Shown here: piece after piece, positions 1 through 8,848 of the stretch
Layout of the letters: each line of letters starts with the position of its first letter
How positions within the stretch are numbered: position 1 is the stretch's first letter
Assembly: GCF_000422985.1 (NCBI RefSeq)
Contig: NZ_KE383967.1
Coordinates: 64,493-128,492 of the forward strand
DNA length: 64,000 nt
Direction: 5' to 3'
DNA from: Erythrobacter cryptus DSM 12079
GTDB lineage: Bacteria; Pseudomonadota; Alphaproteobacteria; Sphingomonadales; Sphingomonadaceae
Program-made: the position numbers and the translations under genes
The notes under the pieces: model-generated
Seen by the model: the letters and a program-made list of their open reading frames with translations, nothing else
What the model was told of the DNA's origin: nothing
Database searches by the model: none

Positions 1-359
1 ACCCGCGCTCGGTGGTGCCCGAGAGCATCATGCCCTCCTACCGCTTCCTTGCCGAAACCCCGCTCAAGGTGCCCGATGTGGCCGCCAATCTCACAACCCT
101 GCGGCGGCTCGGCGTGCCTTACAGCGATGCCGACATCGCCAAGGCCGAGGCCGATCTCATCGCCCAGGCCGATCCCGAGGCCGATGCCGGAGACCTCGCC
201 GCCCGCTATCCCAAGGCACAGATCCGCGATTTCGATGGCGATCCGGCCCGCGTGACCGAGATGGATGCGCTGATCGCCTATCTCCAGATGCTCGGCACAC
301 TCGTCGATGTGAACAGCGCCGCCGCGCAGGAAGTCCTCAGCAAGGAGCAGGGCCGGTGA
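1..359 (+). CDS. ccoO: cbb3-type cytochrome c oxidase subunit II (3' part)
   Basis: This is the C-terminal end of the membrane-anchored monoheme c subunit that passes electrons to the catalytic subunit of the cbb3 terminal oxidase. The reading frame is open from base 3 and the 5' part, with the heme motif, lies outside the window. The segment VVPESIMPSYRFL is typical of CcoO just after the heme region, and the tail (ALIAYLQMLGTLVD) matches the family's C-terminal helix. The stop overlaps the ccoQ GTG start, so the two are translationally coupled. The order ccoO-Q-P-G-H-I-S is the standard high-affinity oxidase operon, normally under oxygen control from a promoter upstream of ccoN, which is not visible here. 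Confidence 0.93.
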   Translation, partial: PRSVVPESIMPSYRFLAETPLKVPDVAANLTTLRRLGVPYSDADIAKAEADLIAQADPEADAGDLAARYPKAQIRDFDGDPARVTEMDALIAYLQMLGTLVDVNSAAAQEVLSKEQGR

Positions 360-529
360 GCCTCTACGAAACCTTGCGCCACTTTGCCGACAGCTACGGC
401 CTTGCCGCGATGGTGGCGCTCTATCTGGCCTTGTGCCTGTGGCCCTTCCGCCCCGGCGCAAAGACCCATGTGGACGCAGCGAAGAATCTGATTTTCAAGG
501 ATGAAAACCATGGCCAACAAGCGGATTGA
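356..529 (+). CDS. ccoQ: cbb3 oxidase small subunit CcoQ
   Basis: A 57-residue protein starting at a GTG that overlaps the ccoO stop (GTGA) and ending inside ccoP. It begins MSLYETLRHFADSYG and has one hydrophobic segment (about residues 15-31, ending in a WPFRPG turn), followed by a polar tail. This is the usual CcoQ architecture: one membrane helix, no cofactor, and a role in stabilising CcoP in the complex. Position between ccoO and ccoP and overlap with both support the call. Sequence conservation in CcoQ is low, so the call rests mainly on topology and context. Confidence 0.88.
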   Translation: MSLYETLRHFADSYGLAAMVALYLALCLWPFRPGAKTHVDAAKNLIFKDENHGQQAD

Positions 530-1448
530 CGCGCCCACCGGGACCGAATTCGTCGGGCATGAATGGGACGGGATCGAGGAGCTCAACACCCCGCTGCCGC
601 GTTGGTGGCTGTGGACCTTTTATGCCACGATCATCTTCAGCCTCATCTATGTGGTGCTCTATCCGGCCTGGCCGCTGATCGACCGCGCCACCGCGGGCAC
701 GCTCGGCTGGTCGAGCCGCGGTGCGCTCGCCAAGGAACTTGCCGCAGCCGAAGCCGCACGTCAGGGCACCTTTCAGCAGATTGCCGCCACCCCGATCGAG
801 GCGCTGCCAGCGCGCCCCGAACTGATGCAGGCCGCGATTGCCGGCGGGGCGGCGGCCTTCAAGGTCAATTGCGTCCAGTGCCACGGTGCGGGCGCGGCGG
901 GATACCAGGAACACGGCTATCCCAACCTCAATGATGATGACTGGATCTGGGGCGGCACCCTGCCCGAGATCGAATATACCATCACCCATGGCATCCGCTG
1001 GGAGGCCGATGAGGCCACAAGGGTCAACTTCATGCCCGCCTTTGCCGGGGTGCTCGATGCCGGGCAGGTGGGCGCGGTGGCGCGCCACGTGCTTTCGCTC
1101 TCGGGCAAGGCGAGGCCCAGCCCGGCGGGCGCGCAGGTCTTTGCCGACAACTGCGCCGCCTGCCACGGCGCGGGCGGCGAGGGCAACCCGGCGATGGGCG
1201 CGCCTGCGCTCAATGATGCGATCTGGCTCTATGGCAGCAGCGAGGCCGCGGTGCGCCAGCAGATCCTCGGCCCGCGCCACGGGGTGATGCCGGCCTGGCA
1301 GGGGCGGCTCGATCCGGTGACGATCAAGATGCTCGCCGCCTATGTCTTCTCGCGCGGCGGTGGCCAGCAGGCCCCGGCTGCCAGCCCTGCTACGGCCACC
1401 AGCGCTGCGGCCGACACCCCTGCCAGAAAGGCCAACCCTGATGGCTGA
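501..1448 (+). CDS. ccoP: cbb3-type cytochrome c oxidase subunit III, diheme c
   Basis: CcoP receives electrons from soluble or membrane cytochrome c and hands them to CcoO. The 315 residues show an N-terminal cytoplasmic stretch, a membrane helix at about 36-57 (rich in Trp and Tyr), and two periplasmic cytochrome c domains with heme motifs CVQCH (from residue 124) and CAACH (from residue 218). The probable distal Met ligands lie in VNFMPAF and GVMPAW. The last 30 residues are a low-complexity Ala/Pro/Thr tail. The start at 501 overlaps ccoQ by 29 bases; an ATG at 510 in the same frame is an alternative. The stop overlaps the ccoG start. Confidence 0.96.
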   Translation: MKTMANKRIDAPTGTEFVGHEWDGIEELNTPLPRWWLWTFYATIIFSLIYVVLYPAWPLIDRATAGTLGWSSRGALAKELAAAEAARQGTFQQIAATPIEALPARPELMQAAIAGGAAAFKVNCVQCHGAGAAGYQEHGYPNLNDDDWIWGGTLPEIEYTITHGIRWEADEATRVNFMPAFAGVLDAGQVGAVARHVLSLSGKARPSPAGAQVFADNCAACHGAGGEGNPAMGAPALNDAIWLYGSSEAAVRQQILGPRHGVMPAWQGRLDPVTIKMLAAYVFSRGGGQQAPAASPATATSAAADTPARKANPDG

Positions 1449-3015
1449 AGCCGACGAGATCGCCCGCCCCGCCCCGCCCGCTCAGCCTTCCGGGCAGGCC
1501 GAACCCGGCCCTTCGCAAAGGGACTGGGCGGGCGCGCTCGGCCCGTCCGCCGCGCCCGGCGCTGATGGGCAGGCCGAGGTCGGCTTCATGGGCAGCGCGC
1601 TCTATGAAAAGGGTAAGACCGTCCACAACAAGCGCATCGACGGGCCGTTTCGCCGCTTCAAATGGCTGGTGATGCTGGTGACGCTGACGATCTACTACGT
1701 CACCCCCTGGATCCGCTGGGATCGCGGCCCCTATGCCCCCGATCAGGCGGTGCTGGTCGATCTTGCCCACCGGCGCTTTTACATGTTCGATATCGAGATC
1801 TGGCCGCACGAGTTCTATTTCGTCGCCGGGCTGCTGATCATGGCTGGGATCGGCCTGTTCCTCGTCACCTCGGCGGTGGGGCGGGCCTGGTGCGGCTATG
1901 CCTGCCCGCAGACGGTGTGGACCGATCTGTTCCAGCACATCGACCGCCTCTTCGATGGCGATCGCAACGCCAGGATCAGGCTCGACAAAGCGCCGTGGAC
2001 GGCAGCCAAGATTGCCCGGCGCGGCGCCAAGTGGAGCGTCTATCTCGTCATTAGCCTGCTCACCGGCGGGGCGTGGATCCTCTATTTTGCCGATGCCCCC
2101 ACGCTGGCGCGCGCCTTCATCAATGGCGAGGCGCCGCCTGTGGCCTATGCCACGGTGGCGATCCTCACCGGCACCACCTTCTGGCTGGGCGGCTTCATGC
2201 GCGAGCAGGTGTGCATCTACATGTGCCCCTGGCCGCGCATCCAGGCCGCGATGCTCGATGAAAAATCGCTGATCGTCACCTACAAGCACTGGCGCGGCGA
2301 ACCGCGCGGCAGCCTCAAGAAGGCGGCGAAGAACCCCGGCCAATATGGCGACTGCATCGATTGCAACCTGTGCGTTGCCGTCTGCCCCACCGGGGTGGAC
2401 ATCCGCCAGGGTCAGCAGATCGGCTGCATCACCTGCGCACTGTGCATCGATGCCTGCGACAAGGTGATGAAGGAGATCGGACGCCCGCGCGGGCTGATCG
2501 ACTATGCCACGCTCGAACAGTGCAAGGCCGAAGCCGCCGGCGCTGCGCCCATGCCCGCGTGGAAGGCGCTGCTGCGCCCGCGCACGCTCATCTATTTCAC
2601 CATCTGGGCCGGGATCGGGGCTGGCCTGCTGTTCGCGCTCGGCACCCGCAGCCACACCGATCTCACCGTCTCGCCCGATCGCAATCCGCCCTACATGCTG
2701 ATGAAGGATGGCTCGGTGCGCAACGCCTACACCCTGCGCCTGCGCAACATGGAAGCGCGCCCGCGACAGATGGAGGTCGCGCTTGTCGGCCTTGCGGATG
2801 GCGCGGTGATGTGGACCGATGGCATCTCCCGCGATCAGGCCGCGCCGAGGCAGATCCTCGCCGTGCCTGCCAATGCCACCCGGCTGGTGCGCGCCTATGT
2901 CACCGTGCCGCCCGGCACCAGTGCCGGGGCCTTTGCCTTCCGCCTCACCAGCCTTGATGAACAGCGCGAGCGCGACGAGGCGGCGACCACCTTCACCATG
3001 CCGGGGAGTGAATGA
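1441..3015 (+). CDS. ccoG: cytochrome c oxidase accessory protein CcoG (FixG/RdxA)
   Basis: A membrane iron-sulfur protein associated with cbb3 assembly; family members reduce Cu(II) to Cu(I) for the oxidase. The 524 residues carry membrane-embedded cysteine motifs (WCGYACPQ and VCIYMCPW), then two ferredoxin-type clusters (CIDCNLCVAVCP and CITCALCIDACD), another helix, and a C-terminal immunoglobulin-like FixG domain of about 120 residues. The chosen ATG at 1441 overlaps the end of ccoP by 8 bases. A later in-frame ATG at 1588 (MGSALYEKG) sits closer to the conserved start of the family, so the first 49 Pro/Ala-rich residues could be either a real extension or untranslated. Confidence 0.95.
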   Translation: MAEADEIARPAPPAQPSGQAEPGPSQRDWAGALGPSAAPGADGQAEVGFMGSALYEKGKTVHNKRIDGPFRRFKWLVMLVTLTIYYVTPWIRWDRGPYAPDQAVLVDLAHRRFYMFDIEIWPHEFYFVAGLLIMAGIGLFLVTSAVGRAWCGYACPQTVWTDLFQHIDRLFDGDRNARIRLDKAPWTAAKIARRGAKWSVYLVISLLTGGAWILYFADAPTLARAFINGEAPPVAYATVAILTGTTFWLGGFMREQVCIYMCPWPRIQAAMLDEKSLIVTYKHWRGEPRGSLKKAAKNPGQYGDCIDCNLCVAVCPTGVDIRQGQQIGCITCALCIDACDKVMKEIGRPRGLIDYATLEQCKAEAAGAAPMPAWKALLRPRTLIYFTIWAGIGAGLLFALGTRSHTDLTVSPDRNPPYMLMKDGSVRNAYTLRLRNMEARPRQMEVALVGLADGAVMWTDGISRDQAAPRQILAVPANATRLVRAYVTVPPGTSAGAFAFRLTSLDEQRERDEAATTFTMPGSE

Positions 3016-3467
3016 TGGCAAACCACAGGGCCTTCACCGGCAGGCACATGGCCTGGGTGCTGATCGGCGGCTTTGCCGTGGTGATCGCGGTCAATGTGCT
3101 GATGGCCAGCCTGGCGGTCAGCAGCTTTCACGGCACCGTGGTCGACAATTCCTATGCCGCCAGCCAGAACTACAATGCCTGGCTCACCCGGGCCAAGGCC
3201 ACCGCGGCGCTGGGCTGGCAGGTGGAGGTGCGCCGCGCCGCGGGCGGGTGGGTGGAAATCACGGCGCCCCGTGTGCCCGAAAGCGCCGCGATCACCGCCG
3301 CGGCCGAGCGCCCGCTCGGCCCGCGCGAGGCCACCCAGCTTGCCTTTGTGCCGCTGGGCGAGGGGCGCTGGCGCTCGACCCAGGCGCTGGCCCCGGGGCG
3401 CTGGCGGGTGCGCCTCGCGATCCGTGCGCAAGGCCAGCAATGGGCCGGGCAGAGCGACCTCTCATGA
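3012..3467 (+). CDS. ccoH: cbb3 oxidase assembly protein CcoH (FixH)
   Basis: A 151-residue single-pass membrane protein with a helix near residues 13-35 and a periplasmic domain that includes the FixH-typical stretch FHGTVVDNSYAASQNYN. FixH proteins interact with CcoN/CcoI late in cbb3 assembly; no catalytic residues are known. The start ATG overlaps the ccoG stop (ATGATG arrangement, with a second ATG at 3015), and the stop overlaps the ccoI start by ATGA, so it is coupled on both sides. The FixH family is variable, but the order G-H-I is diagnostic. Confidence 0.92.
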   Translation: MMANHRAFTGRHMAWVLIGGFAVVIAVNVLMASLAVSSFHGTVVDNSYAASQNYNAWLTRAKATAALGWQVEVRRAAGGWVEITAPRVPESAAITAAAERPLGPREATQLAFVPLGEGRWRSTQALAPGRWRVRLAIRAQGQQWAGQSDLS

Positions 3468-5596
3468 ACGCCCCGGCCGCCACCTTCAGCGCCGCTGCGG
3501 ACGCGACCGCCTGCTGCACCACCCGCCTTGCCGTGCCCGGGATCAAGTGCGCCGGGTGCATCGGCAAGATCGAGCGCGAATTGCCGCGCACCCCCGGCAT
3601 CCACGCGGCCCGCGCCAATCTCTCGACCCGCCAGGTCGCGATCCGCCACGATCCTGCACTGGGGCAAGATGCGCTCGCGGCGGCCCTCCTTAGCCTTGGC
3701 TTTGAGGCCCAGCCGATCAGCGACAACCCGCACTCGCGCGACGAGGCCGAACAGCGCCGGTTGCTGCGCGCGCTTGGGGTGGCGGGCTTCGGCATGATGA
3801 ATGTGATGCTGCTTTCGGTGAGCATCTGGGCCGGGGCCGATGGCGCCACGCGGGCGCTGTTCCACTGGCTCTCCGCGCTCATCGCCCTGCCGGTGATCGC
3901 CTATGCCGGGCAGCCCTTCTTTGCCAGCGCTTGGGCAGCGCTGTCGCACCGGCGCACCAACATGGATGTGCCGATTGCGATCGGGGTGATCCTCGCAAGC
4001 GCCCTCAGCCTCTACGAGACCATCAGCGGCGGCGGCCACGCCTATTTTGAAAGCGCGGTGATGCTGCTGTTCTTCCTGCTCGCCGGGCGCGCGCTCGATG
4101 CAATGATGCGCGCGCGCACCCGCGCCGGGATCGGCGCCCTGCTCTCGCGCATGGGCAAAAGCGCCAGCGTGATCGGCCCGGATGGCAGCACCCGCCGCCT
4201 CGATGCCAGCGAGCTTGAGCCGGGGATGCTGGTGCTGCTCGCCGCGGGCGAGGCGCTTGCCGCCGATGGCGAGGTGATCGCGGGCACCAGCACGCTCGAC
4301 AATGCCATGCTCACCGGCGAAAGCAGGCCCGAGCCGGTCGGGCCGGGCAGCGCCGTGCACGCCGGGGCGATCAACCTTGGCGCGCCCTTGCGCATTCGTC
4401 TCACCCGCGTGGCCGAGGACACCGCCCTTGCCGAAATCGCCCGGCTGATGGACGAGGCCGGGCAGGCGCGCAGCCGCTATGTCCGCATCGCCGATCGGGC
4501 GAGCCGCCTCTATGCCCCGGCGGTGCACAGCCTTGCCGCGCTGGCCTTTGTCGGGTGGATGCTCGCCGGGGCGGGCTGGCACCAGGCGCTCACCATCGCC
4601 ATTGCGGTGCTGATCATCACCTGCCCCTGCGCCATGGGGCTTGCGGTTCCGGCAGCCCAGGTGGTGGCGGCCGGGGCGCTGATGCGGCGCGGGGTGCTGA
4701 TCAAGGATGGCAGCGCGCTCGAACGCCTGGCCGAATGCGACGTGGCGGTGCTCGACAAGACCGGCACGCTCACGCTTGGCAGCCCGCGGGCCGAGATCGG
4801 CGCGCTCGATCCCGAAGCGCGGGCGGTGGCGCTGGGCCTTGCCCAGGCGAGCCGCCATCCGCTGAGCCGCGGCCTTGCCGAAAGCCTGCGGCGCGCAGGC
4901 GTGACCCCGGCGGCGGTTGAAGACATCGTCGAGACCGGCGGGACCGGGCTCGCCGGGATTTGGCAGGGGGTGCCGGTCGCGCTCGAACGCGCACAAAATG
5001 AGAGCGCCGAGCTTGCCGCGAGCCTTTGCATCGGCGCCCGGCATTACACCATCACCTTCACCGATCCGCTGCGCCCCGATGCCGCCGAGGCGCTCGCCGC
5101 GCTGCGGCGCATGGGGCTCGCGCCGCGCCTCATTTCGGGCGACCGTGCCGGCCCGGTCGCCGCGCTCGCTGCCGCGCTCGGGCTCGAGGCCGAGGCCGAG
5201 GCAAGCCCCAAGGCCAAGCTCGCCGCGCTCGAGGCGCTCAAGGCCAGCGGCCAGCGCCCGCTGATGGTGGGCGATGGCCTCAATGATGGCCCGGCGCTTG
5301 CCGCCGCCCATGCCGCGATCGCGCCCGGCACCGCCTCGGACGCCAGCCGCCAGGCGGCAGACGCGGTGTTCCTCGGCGAGACGCTGATGCCGGTGGTGCA
5401 CGCGGTCAAGGTCGCGCGCCGGACGATGCGGATCGTGCGGCAGAACTTTGCCTTTGCCATCGCCTACAACCTCCTCGCCGTGCCGCTCGCGCTCGCCGGG
5501 CTCGTCACCCCGCTCATTGCCGCGATCGCCATGTCGGCCAGCTCGCTGGTGGTGATCGCCAATTCCCTGCGCCTTGCCCGGAGCGCGCAGGCATGA
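3464..5596 (+). CDS. ccoI: copper-exporting P-type ATPase of the cbb3 pathway (CcoI/FixI)
   Basis: CcoI moves Cu(I) across the inner membrane for the oxidase active site. The 710 residues contain an N-terminal metal-binding domain with CAGC (C29 and C32), the actuator loop TGES, the transmembrane metal site CPC (C387-P-C389), the phosphorylation motif DKTGT (D431) and the hinge motif GDGLNDGP. Length and the single heavy-metal domain fit the FixI subgroup rather than CopA. The ATG at 3464 overlaps the ccoH stop. The same frame is open further upstream, but that extension lies inside ccoG/ccoH and has no family similarity. The stop overlaps the ccoS start. Confidence 0.96.
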   Translation: MNAPAATFSAAADATACCTTRLAVPGIKCAGCIGKIERELPRTPGIHAARANLSTRQVAIRHDPALGQDALAAALLSLGFEAQPISDNPHSRDEAEQRRLLRALGVAGFGMMNVMLLSVSIWAGADGATRALFHWLSALIALPVIAYAGQPFFASAWAALSHRRTNMDVPIAIGVILASALSLYETISGGGHAYFESAVMLLFFLLAGRALDAMMRARTRAGIGALLSRMGKSASVIGPDGSTRRLDASELEPGMLVLLAAGEALAADGEVIAGTSTLDNAMLTGESRPEPVGPGSAVHAGAINLGAPLRIRLTRVAEDTALAEIARLMDEAGQARSRYVRIADRASRLYAPAVHSLAALAFVGWMLAGAGWHQALTIAIAVLIITCPCAMGLAVPAAQVVAAGALMRRGVLIKDGSALERLAECDVAVLDKTGTLTLGSPRAEIGALDPEARAVALGLAQASRHPLSRGLAESLRRAGVTPAAVEDIVETGGTGLAGIWQGVPVALERAQNESAELAASLCIGARHYTITFTDPLRPDAAEALAALRRMGLAPRLISGDRAGPVAALAAALGLEAEAEASPKAKLAALEALKASGQRPLMVGDGLNDGPALAAAHAAIAPGTASDASRQAADAVFLGETLMPVVHAVKVARRTMRIVRQNFAFAIAYNLLAVPLALAGLVTPLIAAIAMSASSLVVIANSLRLARSAQA

Positions 5597-5745
5597 CCGG
5601 GCTTGCCTTCCTCATCCCGATCGCGCTCGGCATGGGGCTGGCCGGGCTGGCCGCCTTCCTGTGGTCGCTGCGCGATGGGCAATATGAGGATCTCGACGGG
5701 GCCGCCGCGCGCATCCTCATCGAGGACGAGGAGACCGGCTCATGA
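5593..5745 (+). CDS. ccoS: cbb3 oxidase maturation protein CcoS
   Basis: A 50-residue protein starting at an ATG that overlaps the ccoI stop. One N-terminal membrane helix (residues 3-25) is followed by the family's characteristic LWSLRDGQYEDLDGAA segment and an acidic end. CcoS is needed for cofactor insertion into the CcoN subunit in Rhodobacter and relatives. It is the last canonical gene of the ccoGHIS set here, and its stop again overlaps the next start (ATGA). Confidence 0.95.
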   Translation: MTGLAFLIPIALGMGLAGLAAFLWSLRDGQYEDLDGAAARILIEDEETGS

Positions 5746-5981
5746 TCCCCCCGGCGCTGGGCCTGGCGCTGGCGGCGCTGGTGCCGGTGATGCTCGGCCC
5801 CCTGCCCGCCCCGCGCGCCGCGATCACCGCACGCCTGTGCAACGGTGGAACCATCACCCTGCCGTTGGGCAATGAGGCCCCGGCGCAGGATCAGCGCCCC
5901 TGCCATCCCAAGGGCTGCCATGCCGGCACCTGCCGCGCGGGCGAACGCGCCGCCAAATTGATCCAGCGCAAGGACAGCTGA
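5742..5981 (+). CDS. small secreted Cys/His-rich protein of the cco operon
   Basis: A 79-residue protein of unrecognised family. It has a signal-peptide-like N terminus (MIPPALGLALAALVPVMLG) and a mature part with one isolated Cys (RLCNGG) and the compact motif CHPKGCHAGTC, with three Cys and two His in eleven residues. It is coupled to ccoS by ATGA, so it belongs to the same transcript. The motif, likely periplasmic location and cbb3-maturation setting suggest metal binding, perhaps copper handling, but this is inference and no function is assigned. It lacks a CxxCH heme motif. Confidence 0.75.
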   Translation: MIPPALGLALAALVPVMLGPLPAPRAAITARLCNGGTITLPLGNEAPAQDQRPCHPKGCHAGTCRAGERAAKLIQRKDS

Positions 5982-6005
5982 GCGACGCCCTGCTTGATCG
6001 GTGCC

Positions 6006-7316
6006 ATGTGGCCCTATCACCCCGAACTCCTCGCCCGCGCGGTGCCGCGCTATACCAGCTATCCCACCGCCGCCGATTTCGGCCCGCTGGCGCCGGGCAG
6101 CATCGAGCGCGCGATTGCCAGGGCTGACGGCGACATCTCACTCTATCTTCACATCCCCTTTTGCGAGGCGATCTGTCACTATTGTGGCTGCAACACCGGC
6201 GCGGCCGGGCGCCGCGCGCGCGTCGAAAGCTATCTTGCCGCGCTGCACCAGGAACTTGCGACCCTCGCCAGCCTGCTGCCTGCAGGCGCAAGGGTGCGGC
6301 GCATCGCCTTTGGCGGGGGCAGCCCCAATGCCATCCTTCCGGTCGAGCTCATCGCCCTGGTCGATGCGCTTCATGCCCATTTCCCGCTCCATGCCCCCGA
6401 CTGGTCGATCGAGATCGACCCGCGTAGCCTCACCCCCGATTGGGGCCGGGCGATCGGGGCGGTCGGCTTTACCCGCGCAAGCCTTGGGGTGCAGACGCTT
6501 GCGCCCCATTGCCAGCAGGCGATCGGGCGGGTGCAACCCCTGGAGATGATCGCGCGCGCCACCGAGATGCTGCGCCGCGCCGGGGTGAAATCGCTCAATT
6601 TCGATCTGATGTATGGCCTGCCGCACCAGTCGCTCGGCGATCTTGCCGATACGCTCACCCAGGCGGTGAGGCTGGGGGCCGATCGGCTGGCCGTGTTCGG
6701 CTATGCCCATGTGCCGCACCTCGTGCCGCGCCAGCGGCTGATCCCGACCGAGGCTCTGCCAGGGGCCGAGACGCGCTTTGCCATGGCCGCTGAGGCCCAT
6801 GGCTTTCTGGTCTCCGAAGGCTATGAGCCGATCGGCTTTGATCACTTTGCCCTGCCCCACGATCCGCTCGCCCGCGCCGGGCGCGCCGGGCGGCTAAGGC
6901 GCAATTTCCAGGGCTTTACCGACGATCCGGCGGAGGTCTTGCTTGGCCTCGGAGCCAGCGCGATCAGCTGCTTTCCGGCGCTGATCGCGCAGAACGAGAA
7001 GCACACCGGGCGCTATCGCCAGCTGAGCGCCGAGGGGCGCCTGTCGGCGAGCCAAGGCATCGTCCGCTCGGCCGAGGATCGCCTGAGGGGAGAGGTGATC
7101 GAGGCGCTGCTGTGCCACGGCGAGGCCGCGCTTGCCCCCTGCCTCATGACCGAGGCGCAGCCGCGCCTTGCCCCCTTCATTGCCGCCGGCCTTGCCCGGC
7201 TGTCGGGCACCCGCCTTGCCATCCTGCCCGCGGGCGTGCCCTATGCCCGCGTCATCGCCGCGCTTTTCGACGCCTATCGCCAGGATGCGCCCAAAGGCTT
7301 CAGCGCCGCAATCTGA
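6006..7316 (+). CDS. hemN: oxygen-independent coproporphyrinogen III dehydrogenase (radical SAM)
   Basis: HemN converts coproporphyrinogen III to protoporphyrinogen IX without oxygen, using S-adenosylmethionine and a [4Fe-4S] cluster. The 436 residues start with the family signature YTSYPTA, followed by LYLHIPFC and the cluster motif CEAICHYCGC (CxxxCxxCxC, the extra Cys being typical of true HemN), then FGGGSPN. The C-terminal HemN domain is present (RRNFQGFT and GLGASAIS). I chose the ATG at 6006; a TTG 12 bases upstream is in frame but has no better ribosome site. It lies 24 bases after the cco cluster, a common pairing because both serve low-oxygen respiration. Confidence 0.93.
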   Translation: MWPYHPELLARAVPRYTSYPTAADFGPLAPGSIERAIARADGDISLYLHIPFCEAICHYCGCNTGAAGRRARVESYLAALHQELATLASLLPAGARVRRIAFGGGSPNAILPVELIALVDALHAHFPLHAPDWSIEIDPRSLTPDWGRAIGAVGFTRASLGVQTLAPHCQQAIGRVQPLEMIARATEMLRRAGVKSLNFDLMYGLPHQSLGDLADTLTQAVRLGADRLAVFGYAHVPHLVPRQRLIPTEALPGAETRFAMAAEAHGFLVSEGYEPIGFDHFALPHDPLARAGRAGRLRRNFQGFTDDPAEVLLGLGASAISCFPALIAQNEKHTGRYRQLSAEGRLSASQGIVRSAEDRLRGEVIEALLCHGEAALAPCLMTEAQPRLAPFIAAGLARLSGTRLAILPAGVPYARVIAALFDAYRQDAPKGFSAAI

Positions 7317-7343
7317 CGCTCCCCCGCCCCGCCCCGATCATCC

Positions 7344-7374
7344 TTGCCAGCGGGCGGCTTTGCGCCGATAAAAT
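7344..7374 (+). promoter_or_regulatory. candidate sigma70-type promoter of gdhA
   Basis: TTGCCA at 7344-7349 is followed after 17 bases by GATAAA (7367-7372), or after 19 bases by TAAAAT (7369-7374), which matches the -10 consensus at five of six positions. The element lies about 75 bases upstream of the gdhA ATG in an otherwise GC-rich gap. This is a pattern match only. Confidence 0.35.
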
Positions 7375-7445
7375 GCCGCAAACAGACAAGCGGAGTCTCT
7401 ATCGGGCGCATACACCGGCCAGGCTTTATTTGTGGGGGGGAAATC

Positions 7446-8801
7446 ATGGCAGTCACCGATCACGTCGACCTCAATGGCTTCATGGAGGGCGTGAAGAAGC
7501 GCAATCCGCACCAGCCCGAATTCGTGCAGGCGGTGCAGGAGGTGGCCGAGGACATCTTCGACTTCATCCAGGACAAGGAAGAATACCACGCCCAGCAGAT
7601 CCTCCGCCGCATCGCCGAGCCGGACCGGGTGGTCTCCTTCCGGGTGTGCTGGGAGGATGACAACGGCAATATCCGCGTCCAGCGCGGCTGGCGGGTGCAG
7701 AACAACAATGCCATCGGCCCCTACAAGGGCGGCATCCGCTTTCACCCATCGGTCAATGAAAGCGTGCTCAAGTTCCTCGCCTTCGAGCAGACCTTCAAGA
7801 ACGCCTTGACCGGCCTGCCCATGGGCGGGGGCAAGGGCGGCGCCAACTTCAACCCCAAGGGCAAGAGCGTGCGCGAGATCATGCGTTTCTGCCAGTCCTT
7901 CATGACCGAGCTTTACCGCCATATCGGTCCTGATGTGGACGTGCCGGCGGGCGATATCGGCGTGGGCGGGCGCGAGATCGGCTTCATGTTCGGCCAGTAC
8001 AAGCGCATCACCAACCACTGGAACGGCGTGCTCACCGGCAAGGGGCTGGAATGGGGCGGCTCGCTGATCCGCACCGAGGCGACCGGCTATGGCGCGGTCT
8101 ATTTCCTTGAGAACATGCTGGCGACCAAGGGCGAGAGCGTCGCGGGCAAGACCGCGGTGATCTCAGGCTCGGGCAATGTCGCCACCCACGCCGCGGAAAA
8201 GATCGTGCAGCTGGGCGGCAAGGTGCTCACCTTGTCGGATTCGGGCGGCTTCATCCACGATCCCGATGGCATCACCCAGGAAAAGATCGATTGGGTCAAG
8301 GCCCACAAGACCCACCGCCGCGGGCGGATCGAGGAATATGTCGAGGCCTTCCCCGGCGCCACCTTCCACCCCGGCAAGACCCCCTGGGGCGTGCCGTGTG
8401 ATGTCGCCCTGCCCTGCGCCACGCAGAACGAGCTCTTGGGCGAGGATGCCAAGACGCTCATCGCCAATGGCTGCAAGGCGGTGTCCGAAGGCGCCAACAT
8501 GCCGACCGATCTCGACGGGGTGCATGCCTTCAAGGCGGCGAAGATCCTTTACGCGCCGGGGAAGGCCTCGAACGCGGGCGGGGTGGCGGTCTCGGGCCTC
8601 GAGATGAGCCAGAACTCCGAGCGCCGCTCGTGGAAGGAGGAGGAGCTCCAGCAGATGCTCAAGGACATCATGAAGGGCATCCATGATGCCTGCATCCGCT
8701 ATGGCGATCAGGGCGGCGGCTATATCGACTATGTGAAGGGCGCGAACATCGCCGGCTTCAAGAAGGTTGCCGATGCGATGCTGGCCTTCGGGGTGGTCTG
8801 A
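7446..8801 (+). CDS. gdhA: NADP-type glutamate dehydrogenase
   Basis: A hexameric-type glutamate dehydrogenase that aminates 2-oxoglutarate with ammonium. The 451 residues match the roughly 450-residue GdhA size. Visible motifs are PYKGGIRFHPSVN (substrate site), PMGGGKGGANFNPKGKS (the catalytic Lys region), PDVDVPAGDIGVGGREIG and the Rossmann nucleotide site ISGSGNVATHAAEK. The ATG at 7446 directly follows a strong purine-rich ribosome site (GGGGGGAAATC). NADP preference is inferred from the short family to which it belongs. It is monocistronic, with its own candidate promoter and a hairpin just past the stop. Confidence 0.94.
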   Translation: MAVTDHVDLNGFMEGVKKRNPHQPEFVQAVQEVAEDIFDFIQDKEEYHAQQILRRIAEPDRVVSFRVCWEDDNGNIRVQRGWRVQNNNAIGPYKGGIRFHPSVNESVLKFLAFEQTFKNALTGLPMGGGKGGANFNPKGKSVREIMRFCQSFMTELYRHIGPDVDVPAGDIGVGGREIGFMFGQYKRITNHWNGVLTGKGLEWGGSLIRTEATGYGAVYFLENMLATKGESVAGKTAVISGSGNVATHAAEKIVQLGGKVLTLSDSGGFIHDPDGITQEKIDWVKAHKTHRRGRIEEYVEAFPGATFHPGKTPWGVPCDVALPCATQNELLGEDAKTLIANGCKAVSEGANMPTDLDGVHAFKAAKILYAPGKASNAGGVAVSGLEMSQNSERRSWKEEELQQMLKDIMKGIHDACIRYGDQGGGYIDYVKGANIAGFKKVADAMLAFGVV

Positions 8802-8806
8802 CTCTA

Positions 8807-8827
8807 GGGCGGGGGCGTGGCCCGCCC
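8807..8827. terminator. hairpin between convergent genes
   Basis: A perfect 7-bp inverted repeat, GGGCGGG (8807-8813) and CCCGCCC (8821-8827), with a 7-base loop, begins six bases after the gdhA stop and ends 21 bases before the stop of the convergent TPR gene. There is no run of T on either side, so it is at best an imperfect intrinsic terminator or an RNA-stabilising stem serving both directions. Confidence 0.4.
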
Positions 8828-8848
8828 GGGCCGCGCCTGCCCACCGCG

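Noticed and set aside
3170..5401. Long antisense open frame opposite ccoI, and similar ones such as 42417-44318 and 46823-48508
   Set aside because: High-GC coding strands with strong third-position G/C bias leave the opposite frame free of stops. The translations are rich in Arg, Gly and Ala without any family motif, and the sense genes are certain.
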